From CAYZHV01 sp046541355 (GTDB lineage Bacteria > Spirochaetota > Spirochaetia > DSM-27196 > Alkalispirochaetaceae), in assembly GCA_046541355.1 (NCBI GenBank), contig JBKHDM010000051.1, positions 1 to 20,621 on the forward strand: a stretch of 20,621 nt of DNA. Reading direction: 5' to 3'. Under the pieces are notes generated by a model. That model did no database searches. It saw only the letters and a program-made list of their open reading frames with translations, and was not told where the DNA came from. Numbering within the stretch: position 1 is the stretch's first letter; each line of letters begins with the position of its first letter. The position numbers and the translations under genes were made by a program. Positions 6,657 through 13,044 of the stretch are shown here, piece after piece.

Positions 6657-7130
6657 ATGAAAGTAGCAGTTGCAAGTGATAAGTCAGGGTTTCCCCTCAA
6701 GCAGGCGGTGGTCGAGTACCTCCAAACACGGGGTGATGTGGAGCTTGTCGACTACGGGCTCAACAGCGCCGAGGAGAACGAGCCCTACGACGCCCAGGCG
6801 CCTAAGGTTGCCCGGGCGATCCAGTCCGGCGAGGCGGACCGGGGGATTGCGATCTGCGGTACCGGACAGGGTATGGCGATCGTGGCGAACAAGTTCAAAG
6901 GCGTCTACGCCGTGGTCGCCGATTCGATCTTTGCCTCCAGCAAGGGTCGGATCATCAACAACGCCAACGTCCTCACCATGGGCGGCTTTATTACCGGTCC
7001 CCGCCTCGGAGTCGAGATCGTCCAGGCGTGGCTCGACCTCGAGTTTACCGAGACGATGGAGGAGCGGGCGGAGTGGCTCAAGAGCGCCTTCGCTCGGGTC
7101 CAGGTGCAGGAGCAGGAGAACTTCAAGTAA
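6657..7130 (+). CDS. sqwI: RpiB/LacAB-family isomerase; probable 4-deoxy-4-sulfoerythrose isomerase
   Basis: The 157-residue protein is full length for RpiB/LacA/LacB isomerases. The catalytic Cys67 is in ICGTGQGM, and NNANVLTMGG (101-110) matches the family's DANVLALG region. The family's N-terminal SDHxGF motif is SDKSGF (residues 7-12), so the conserved His is replaced by Lys9. In phosphopentose isomerases that His lies at the active site, so a different substrate is likely. In the sulfo-TK route this enzyme would convert 4-deoxy-4-sulfoerythrose to the ketose for the second transketolase turn. The ATG at 6657 is chosen because it gives the classic MKVAVASD start. A GTG at 6645 shares its first base with the AAGGAG ribosome site (6640-6645) and is unlikely. 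The stop overlaps the next ATG by one base. Confidence 0.85.
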   Translation: MKVAVASDKSGFPLKQAVVEYLQTRGDVELVDYGLNSAEENEPYDAQAPKVARAIQSGEADRGIAICGTGQGMAIVANKFKGVYAVVADSIFASSKGRIINNANVLTMGGFITGPRLGVEIVQAWLDLEFTETMEERAEWLKSAFARVQVQEQENFK

Positions 7131-8674
7131 TGGTGGAGAAGACAAAGCAGTTCAGTGCCCCCGGTGGCCCCGGTGCAGCCGGCCCAGCCCCGGGCGCCCC
7201 AGCCCCCGGTGGCCCCGGCGCAGGCGCCCCCGCGGGTGCCCCAGCCCCGGGGGCCCGGGCGGCGGCCGAGGATGAGACCGCCTTTGTCGCGGCCTACCTC
7301 GAGCGGGCGCGGAAAGCGCAGGCGGCGGTGGCCAACTACACCCAGGAGCAGATCGACGACCTCTGCCTCTCCGTGGGCTGGGAGGTCTACAACGACGAGA
7401 ACATCGCCAGGCTCGCCGCCCTGGCGGTAGAGGTCACGGAGATGGGAAACGTCCCGGACAAGATCACCAAGCACAAGGTCAAGGTGCTCGGTGTCCTCGA
7501 CGACATCCGCCACGCAAAGAGCGTCGGCCTCATCGAGCGTGACGAGGCAAAGGGCATAAGCAAGTACGCAAAGCCTGTAGGCGTTGTGGGGGCGCTTCTC
7601 CCGGTGACCAACCCGACCGCCACCCCGGCGAGTAACGGCCTCGGCATTCTCAAAGGGCGCAACGCCGTCATCTTCGCCCCTCACCCCCGGGGCGCCGCCG
7701 CGAGCAGACTCGCCGTGGAGTACATGCGAAAAGGTCTCCGCCGGGTCGGCGCCCCGGAGGATCTGGTCCAGATCATCGAGGAACCCTCGATCCCCCGGAC
7801 CAACGAGCTCATGCGCCAGGTCGACCTGGTCCTCGCCACCGGCGGCAGGGCGATGGTCAAAGCCGCCTACTCCAGCGGAACCCCCTCCTACGGGGTAGGC
7901 CCGGGCAACGCCGTCCAGATCATCGCGGAGGACGCGGATCTCAACGATGCGGTTGCGAAAATCGCGATGAGTAAGGCCTTCGACTACGCGACAAGCTGCT
8001 CCAGTGAGAACAGCGTCATCATTCACTCCTCCCTCTACGATCAGGCGGTAGCCCGGTTCCAGGAGGCGGAACAGACCTACCTCATTACCGGAAGCGAGCG
8101 GGAGAAACTCGAGGGATGGATGTGGCGGCCCAACAAAAAGGGGAAGATCGCCCTCAACCCCGCGATCGTCGCCAGGAGCGCGGTCAAGATCGCTACCGAC
8201 GCAGGGCTCTCGGTCCCGGAGGAGACCCGGATTCTCCTGGTTGAGGGAACCATGCCCCTCGAGGAGGACCGGTTCGCCGACGAGAAGCTCTCCCCTGTTC
8301 TCACCGTCTACAGCTACGACACCTTCGAGGAGGCGGTGGATATTCTCACCCGCCTCACCGACAACGCCGGGACCGGCCACTCCTGCGGTATCCACACCTA
8401 CCGGCGGGAGTACATAGAGGCGCTGGGGATGCGGATGCGCACCAGCCGTATCATGGTTCGTCAGGCCCAGGCGCCGGCCAACGGGGGCAACTTCTTTAAC
8501 GGCATGCCGAGCACCGTAACCCTCGGATGCGGCACCTGGGGTGGAAACATCACCACCGAGAACATTCACTGGAAACACTTTATAAACGTCACCTGGGTGA
8601 GCGAGCCCTTTGAGCCGAAGCGCCCCTCGGACGAGGAGATCTGGGGCGGCTTCTGGGAGCGGTACAAGCGGTGA
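7130..8674 (+). CDS. sqwD: CoA-acylating aldehyde dehydrogenase; probable sulfoacetaldehyde dehydrogenase (acylating)
   Basis: The 514-residue protein belongs to the acylating ALDH group (EutE, PduP, SauS, N-terminal AdhE). Features are TNPTATPASNG (160-170), FAPHPRG (182-188), the GVGPGN loop (255-260) and the nucleophile Cys290 in ATSCSSENSVI. It would oxidise sulfoacetaldehyde with NAD and CoA to sulfoacetyl-CoA, substrate for the next two gene products; this is inferred from context. Residues 9-46 form a Pro/Gly/Ala-rich, almost charge-free extension before the normal ALDH start. The ATG at 7130 forms TAATG with the isomerase stop, and AGGAG lies upstream. In-frame extension further upstream would run into the isomerase gene. 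The stop overlaps the following GTG start. EutE-like acetaldehyde or SauS-like specificity cannot be separated by eye. Confidence 0.85.
   Translation: MVEKTKQFSAPGGPGAAGPAPGAPAPGGPGAGAPAGAPAPGARAAAEDETAFVAAYLERARKAQAAVANYTQEQIDDLCLSVGWEVYNDENIARLAALAVEVTEMGNVPDKITKHKVKVLGVLDDIRHAKSVGLIERDEAKGISKYAKPVGVVGALLPVTNPTATPASNGLGILKGRNAVIFAPHPRGAAASRLAVEYMRKGLRRVGAPEDLVQIIEEPSIPRTNELMRQVDLVLATGGRAMVKAAYSSGTPSYGVGPGNAVQIIAEDADLNDAVAKIAMSKAFDYATSCSSENSVIIHSSLYDQAVARFQEAEQTYLITGSEREKLEGWMWRPNKKGKIALNPAIVARSAVKIATDAGLSVPEETRILLVEGTMPLEEDRFADEKLSPVLTVYSYDTFEEAVDILTRLTDNAGTGHSCGIHTYRREYIEALGMRMRTSRIMVRQAQAPANGGNFFNGMPSTVTLGCGTWGGNITTENIHWKHFINVTWVSEPFEPKRPSDEEIWGGFWERYKR
7154..7267 (+). repeat. Low-complexity Pro/Gly/Ala coding tract
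   Basis: This stretch encodes residues 9-46 of the acylating dehydrogenase. It is made of repeated GGCCCCGG-, GCCCCAGCCCC- and GGCGCCCC-like blocks and is nearly pure G+C. Slippage expansion is likely. Confidence 0.75.
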
Positions 8675-9909
8675 GGCTACTTGAGCATCAGGGGAAGCAG
8701 GCGTTTCGGGAGGCGGGCATTCCGGTGCCGGACTCGCAGCTCGTGCCGGTAGAGGGCAGGAGCCTCGCGCACCAGACGACCGCGGCGGATAATGTCTACC
8801 GCGCGGCGGTCAGGATCGGCCTGCCCGCGGGGACCGCCGTAGACCCACGAAAAGAGGGCGGCCTCGCGGTGGTAAAGGCACAACTCAACATGGGCGGCCG
8901 CGGAAAGGCGGGCCTGATAAAGGTTGTCAGGAGCGCCCAGGCCGCCGCCGAGGCGGCGACGGAGATCCTCTCCAAACGGTATGAGATCCCGGCGCTCCTG
9001 GTGGAAGCGGGCGTGGAGGTCGCTGAGGAGCTCTATCTTTCTGTAACCGTGCACCCGCCGACCGGGACCTTTCTGATCCTTGCAAGCAGTGAGGGCGGCG
9101 TTGAGATCGAAGAGCTTGCAAAGAGCCGCCCCGGGGCGATCAAGCGGGTGGAGGTCGACCCGTTCAGAGGTTTGCAGAGCTACCAGAGTCGTGGCCTCGC
9201 CTTCGATCTTGGCCTTACCGGAGAGCGTGCAAACTCCTTTGCCCAGGTGTGCACTCGGCTGTTCGCACTCTTTCGGGAGCACGACGCCGAGCTCGCGGAG
9301 ATCAATCCCCTCTTTGTGACCCCCGAGGGCGAGCTCATCGCCGGGGACGCGAAACTCATTATCGATGACAACAGCCTCCCGCGACAGCGGCGCTACCAGA
9401 TAAACCGCGGTCAGTTTGACTCCGACGCCGCCTTTGAGGCCGCCGAGGAGGGGATTCCCTACCTGCAGTTCGACGGGGATATCTCCCTCATGTGCGCCGG
9501 CGCCGGGCTCACCACCACCGTCTTCGACCTGGTAAACATGGAGGGTGGCAGCGTCGCCAACTATCTCGAGTTCGGCGGGCCGAACTACCACAAGGCGAAG
9601 CGGGCGATGGAGCTCTGCCTCAAGAACGAGAGCAAAGTGATCCTGATCGTCACCTTCGGCACCATTGCCCGGGCCGACGTCATGGCTCAGGGGGTTGTGG
9701 AGGCGATCGAGGAGCTCAAGCCCGACCGCCCGATCGTCGTCTGTATCCGGGGCACCAACGAGGAGGAGGCGGAGAAAACCCTCAGAAACGCGGGGCTCGA
9801 GCCGCTGTATGACACGGAGGAGGCGGTCAGAAAGGCGATCGAGCTCGCCGCCCCACGACCCGCCTCCTCGGAAGTAGCAGCAGGCAGAAAGGAGAGCTTC
9901 TTGCGATGA
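8671..9909 (+). CDS. sqwK: ADP-forming acyl-CoA synthetase, beta (ATP-grasp, SucC-like) subunit; probable sulfoacetate-CoA ligase
   Basis: The 412-residue protein resembles succinyl-CoA synthetase beta. An ATP-grasp region holds VVKAQLNMGGRGKAGLIK (68-85), AEINPLFVTPEG and GDAKLIIDDNSLPR. A CoA-ligase domain begins near DGDISLMCAGAGL. The family's FGGI-R-D loop reads FGTIARAD. With the alpha subunit it would turn sulfoacetyl-CoA, ADP and phosphate into sulfoacetate, ATP and CoA, recovering energy. The start is GTG overlapping the previous stop (GTGA). It gives the expected MRLLEHQGKQ opening, like SucC's NLHEYQAK. Its sequence departs from housekeeping SucC at the acyl end, which supports a special substrate. 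The K/L letter for this subunit is assigned by order only. Confidence 0.82.
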   Translation: MRLLEHQGKQAFREAGIPVPDSQLVPVEGRSLAHQTTAADNVYRAAVRIGLPAGTAVDPRKEGGLAVVKAQLNMGGRGKAGLIKVVRSAQAAAEAATEILSKRYEIPALLVEAGVEVAEELYLSVTVHPPTGTFLILASSEGGVEIEELAKSRPGAIKRVEVDPFRGLQSYQSRGLAFDLGLTGERANSFAQVCTRLFALFREHDAELAEINPLFVTPEGELIAGDAKLIIDDNSLPRQRRYQINRGQFDSDAAFEAAEEGIPYLQFDGDISLMCAGAGLTTTVFDLVNMEGGSVANYLEFGGPNYHKAKRAMELCLKNESKVILIVTFGTIARADVMAQGVVEAIEELKPDRPIVVCIRGTNEEEAEKTLRNAGLEPLYDTEEAVRKAIELAAPRPASSEVAAGRKESFLR

Positions 9910-10796
9910 GCATCTTTGCACAAAAGGCTACCCGAATCATTGTCCAGGGCGTTACCGGCAAGGAGGGTAGCTACTGGACCCGACATATGATCGAGATGGG
10001 CGCCTCTGTCGTCGCCGGGGTTACCCCGGGCAAGGAGGGAGAGGTTGTCGAAGGGGTTCCGGTCTACCACTCCGTCCGCCGGGCGGTAGAGGCTCACCAG
10101 GCGGAGGCGGCGATGCTCTTTGTCCCTCCCCGGTTTACCCGGGACGCCGTTTTCGAGGCCCTCGACGCCGGGATCCGAAAGATCGTCACCATCGCCGACG
10201 GTATACCACTGCACGACCAGGTACAGATCCGCTCCGCCGCCCGGGAGGTCGGGGCTCAGGTGGTTGGGGGCAACACCTCCGGTGTCATCTCCCCGGGCAA
10301 GTCGATGCTCGGCATCTTCCCTTACTGGATCGACCGGGTGTACAAACCCGGGAGCATCGGCATCATGACACGCTCGGGCTCCCTCACAAACGAGGTAACC
10401 GCGATGGTCGTTCGGGAGGGGTTCGGGGTCTCGACGCTGATCGGGGTCGGCGGAGATCCTGTCCCGGGAACCCGGTTCGCCGAGTTTCTCGCCGCCTACG
10501 AGGCGGACCCGGAGACCGAAGGCGTCGTGATCGTCGGAGAGCTCGGTGGAACGATGGAAGAAGAGGTTGCCGCCGAAATCGAGGCGAAGCGCTTTACCAA
10601 ACCCCTCGTCGCCTTTATCGCAGGCAGGACCGCGCCGGAAGGCAAGCGAATGGGCCACGCCGGAGCGATCGTGACAGGGGGCGCCGGGACAGTCGCCGCC
10701 AAGATCGAAGCCCTCGAGGGCGCCGGAGGCCGGGTAGCCGAGCGGCCGAGGCTGGTCGGTCCCCTCCTCAAAGAGATGCTCCGCTCTCGCCGGTGA
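9906..10796 (+). CDS. sqwL: ADP-forming acyl-CoA synthetase, alpha (SucD-like) subunit; probable sulfoacetate-CoA ligase
   Basis: The 296-residue protein has the CoA-binding Rossmann start IIVQGVTGKEGSYW, MTRSGSLTNEV and the phosphohistidine loop GKRMGHAGAIV with His251. These identify an SucD-like alpha subunit of normal length. The highly conserved GPNCPG segment of succinyl-CoA synthetases is GGNTSG here (121-126), followed by the usual VISPGK. Since that segment lies beside the CoA and acyl sites, a non-succinate acid is likely, which is inference. The ATG overlaps the beta stop (ATGA) and GGAGAG lies upstream. It is last in the operon. The stop is 45 bases from the convergent envelope gene. 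Confidence 0.82.
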   Translation: MSIFAQKATRIIVQGVTGKEGSYWTRHMIEMGASVVAGVTPGKEGEVVEGVPVYHSVRRAVEAHQAEAAMLFVPPRFTRDAVFEALDAGIRKIVTIADGIPLHDQVQIRSAAREVGAQVVGGNTSGVISPGKSMLGIFPYWIDRVYKPGSIGIMTRSGSLTNEVTAMVVREGFGVSTLIGVGGDPVPGTRFAEFLAAYEADPETEGVVIVGELGGTMEEEVAAEIEAKRFTKPLVAFIAGRTAPEGKRMGHAGAIVTGGAGTVAAKIEALEGAGGRVAERPRLVGPLLKEMLRSRR

Positions 10797-10841
10797 GAGG
10801 TCCGGTTCGCGGGGCGGCGCCGGGGGCTCGCCGGGGGCGAC

Positions 10842-11909
10842 TCAGGGGGAGCTTTGCTCCTCCGCCCAGGCGGCAAGCTGGGTGTCGAAGACGGTTAGTA
10901 CCTCGGCGACAACGTCTGTCGCAGACGGCGAGCCTTCCACATTTCCCTGAAACAGTGAGTTCAGCAGAAAGCGCCCCTGATTGAGGCGGGCGGTGAGGGA
11001 GCCTGTTTCGTTTCCCTCCTCGTTGCGCCCTGTGGGTGACCAGAGCTCGAGACGCAGGTCGTAGAGCTCGGAGAGTTGCGCCTCTGTTGCCGCAGCCCCG
11101 GCGCGCTCGAGAACCGCGGAAATCGGGGTGGCAGTGCCGTAGAGATAGCTGCCGATATAGTCCGACTCGGAGCGGGAGATGACCGAGCGGGCGACGAGGG
11201 TGGGGTCGGGCAACTCGAAGGCGACTCGGGTGGTCTCTCCAGACTCCACGGTGATCTCCTCCTCATGGACCACCGCGGGTTCGCCTCCCTGCTGCTGCTC
11301 GATGGAGATGGTGTAGGTGCCTGCGGGGAGCCGATTAAAGCTCCTCGGAGAGTCGGGAAACCGCTCGCCTCCGAGGACCACCTGCCACGCACCCACTCCG
11401 CCCGGCACGAGGGTGAGGGATCCAAAATCTATGTCCCTCCGGGTGATCTGTCGGACCGCCTCTTCGGTGAGCTGGTCTGCAAGATCAAACACCTCGAGAA
11501 GAGAATCGGTGGAGACGGTGAGCTCCTGTACCTCCCCGGGTATCCTCTGGTCCCGGACGGCGAGATCGATCACGTACTCACCCCCGCCGACGGTGACAAG
11601 CCCGCTTATTTCAACCGTCTCCTCCTCGTCTGCCTCCGGCGAAAGCACGGTGATCCCCTCTATGAGCCGCAAGGAGAGTCGTATCGTCTGTTCCACGGTG
11701 TTCGCAAGCTGAGAGCCGGCCTCAGTCCCTCCCCGCGCCTCGAACGGCTGTATCCGTACCGACGACGCTTCCTGCGCGCCGCCCTCCTGGGCAGCGAGGC
11801 CCGCAGCGGCGAGGAGAACCAGTGTGACCATCACCGTCACACGCAATCGTATGCCCCGCCCCTGAGGGAGTGTGCTCTCGGAAGTGTGAACTCCTGGTGA
11901 CCTGTTCAT
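10842..11909 (-). CDS. Exported protein with PEGA-like domain, function unknown
   Basis: The 355-residue protein has a hydrophobic export segment (about 24-40, ending near GLAAQE) after a long arginine-containing lead. An N-terminal domain (about 50-130) is similar in layout to that of the protein at 13045-15828: both have an RIQPFE/HVLPAV strand followed by TVxxTIxLxLRLxxxxTV. A PEGA-like beta domain (about 167-235) follows. The C-terminal part has no recognised motif. It is probably periplasmic and envelope-associated. Its ATG overlaps the stop of the upstream lipoprotein gene (ATGA), so the pair is coupled. That supports the 11909 start over an internal one at the hydrophobic segment. Confidence 0.75.
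   Translation of the reverse strand: MNRSPGVHTSESTLPQGRGIRLRVTVMVTLVLLAAAGLAAQEGGAQEASSVRIQPFEARGGTEAGSQLANTVEQTIRLSLRLIEGITVLSPEADEEETVEISGLVTVGGGEYVIDLAVRDQRIPGEVQELTVSTDSLLEVFDLADQLTEEAVRQITRRDIDFGSLTLVPGGVGAWQVVLGGERFPDSPRSFNRLPAGTYTISIEQQQGGEPAVVHEEEITVESGETTRVAFELPDPTLVARSVISRSESDYIGSYLYGTATPISAVLERAGAAATEAQLSELYDLRLELWSPTGRNEEGNETGSLTARLNQGRFLLNSLFQGNVEGSPSATDVVAEVLTVFDTQLAAWAEEQSSP
10845..10863. terminator. Hairpin between convergent genes (weak)
   Basis: GGGGGAGC and GCTCCTCC pair over eight positions, one G-T, around a TTT loop. It lies in the last codons of the minus-strand gene, 48 bases after the synthetase operon. There is no T-run on either side, so termination is uncertain. 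Confidence 0.25.
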
Positions 11910-12964
11910 CGCAGCGCCTCCAGGGCGACCTCTCGGGCGACGATGTTTCGGCTCAGAAGCGCTTCGAGTTCCCCGGAGAGCGCCTCCTGCCCGTCCTCCC
12001 TGATAGCGTCGGAGGCGTTACCTATGACAAGGAGGGATGAGCCCTCCTCGTCGAGACTCGCAAGAATATAGGTGGCGGTTCCTCTACCAGCAGAGCGACG
12101 TATCGGAACCTCCGCACTTCCGCCGCCGACAACGTAGGCGATGCTGCCTGATTGTGCGGGTTGCGTCGGGAGCTCCGGAGGCGAGTCGGAGAGCAGCGCA
12201 AAACGGCCGTCCTCGAGAGCGTAAAGGGAGCCTGAGGTTGTATCTGTCAGCCATCGGCTCTCAGGCCATCGGGAGAAGAACGCCGGGCCTCCGCGGGGAA
12301 TGCGCATGCTCACATCAGCCGCCACGAGCTGAAAGCTCCCTGCGACCGCTGAGGCGGGGTATTGATCCCGGGGGGTGAGGCCTGCGGCGGTGATTATAAA
12401 GAGTCCCCGGGAGGTAGGCAGGGCGCGGACGATAAAGGACGCCTGCCCCCGGAAGTTGCGTCCGAGAAAGACGATGTCCCCAGGCTCGCCTCCTTCCACC
12501 CGGCGCAGGTTACGGTTGGAGGGCGCTTGCCCGCCGACAACACGCCTGATCGCCCGGCGGGTGTACTCCTCATCCATCACCCTGCGGTCAAAGCCGAGTT
12601 CCTCAGGGAGCAGATGCACACTCACATCGCTGGAGCCGGAGGTGTTACGCCCCCGGAGGAGCAGCGTCGGCGGGTCATCCTCCCTGGGAGGATAGAACCT
12701 CCAGGCCGGCGCGCCCCTCAGGAGCACGCCGTTGTGGGCCACAACATTCTCCTCCTCCGAGGAGGCGCCCCACTCCCGCTCCTCGAAGTCCCGGGGAAAG
12801 GTTGCGTCCCAGGGTGTTGCCATCCCGATCGGCCGGGTCGAGGGGAGATCACTCGTGGCCGCTTCGGAGCCCTGCTCCCCTCCTCCGTCCCCCACAGAGG
12901 CACAGGAGGCTAGAGCCGCAAAGAGAACAATCAGGAGGGCTAGCCTCGAGGTGGAGCTGGTCAT
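11906..12964 (-). CDS. Lipoprotein, function unknown
   Basis: The 352-residue protein begins with a lipoprotein signal ending in LASC (lipobox Cys21), followed by a Gly/Glu/Ser-rich spacer. The mature part has alternating beta strands. The segment ending in SFQLV resembles the layout of PsbP/DcrB-like lipoprotein domains (about 110-235), but this is only an impression. The ATG at 12964 is chosen because it starts the lipoprotein signal; the longer in-frame extension (to 13189) overlaps the upstream gene and reads as random Arg-rich sequence. AGAGGG sits unusually close (one base) to the ATG. It is middle gene of an envelope operon and coupled to the next gene by ATGA. Confidence 0.78.
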   Translation of the reverse strand: MTSSTSRLALLIVLFAALASCASVGDGGGEQGSEAATSDLPSTRPIGMATPWDATFPRDFEEREWGASSEEENVVAHNGVLLRGAPAWRFYPPREDDPPTLLLRGRNTSGSSDVSVHLLPEELGFDRRVMDEEYTRRAIRRVVGGQAPSNRNLRRVEGGEPGDIVFLGRNFRGQASFIVRALPTSRGLFIITAAGLTPRDQYPASAVAGSFQLVAADVSMRIPRGGPAFFSRWPESRWLTDTTSGSLYALEDGRFALLSDSPPELPTQPAQSGSIAYVVGGGSAEVPIRRSAGRGTATYILASLDEEGSSLLVIGNASDAIREDGQEALSGELEALLSRNIVAREVALEALR

Positions 12965-13016
12965 ACCCTCTAAGTCTATGGACCGACACAGGGATGCGCA
13001 AATCGGTTTGGATTCG

Positions 13017-13039
13017 GACCTCCGATTGTTACGGAGGTC
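13017..13039 (-). terminator. Intergenic stem-loop in the envelope operon
   Basis: GACCTCCG and CGGAGGTC form a perfect 8-bp stem with a 7-base loop, five bases after the stop codon of the barrel gene and 52 before the lipoprotein start. No T-run follows on the minus strand. It is more likely an RNA-stability or attenuation element than a full terminator. Confidence 0.5.
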
Positions 13040-13044
13040 ACGGG

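Noticed and set aside
4787..7130. Apiose-type pathway using a split transketolase
   Set aside because: That route needs a sugar kinase nearby and does not explain the acylating dehydrogenase and ADP-forming ligase; kept only as an alternative.
7130..7270. Bacterial-microcompartment targeting peptide on the acylating dehydrogenase
   Set aside because: The first eight residues are too short for an amphipathic helix and no shell-protein gene is in the window.
6905..8578. Very long open frame on the minus strand across the isomerase and acylating dehydrogenase genes
   Set aside because: It is a shadow of GC-rich coding sequence on the other strand; the protein has no family character and the plus-strand genes there are certain.
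11867..11896. Possible third copy of the 22-bp inverted repeat
   Set aside because: It needs gaps to align, its arms pair poorly, and it lies inside the coding start of the exported protein.
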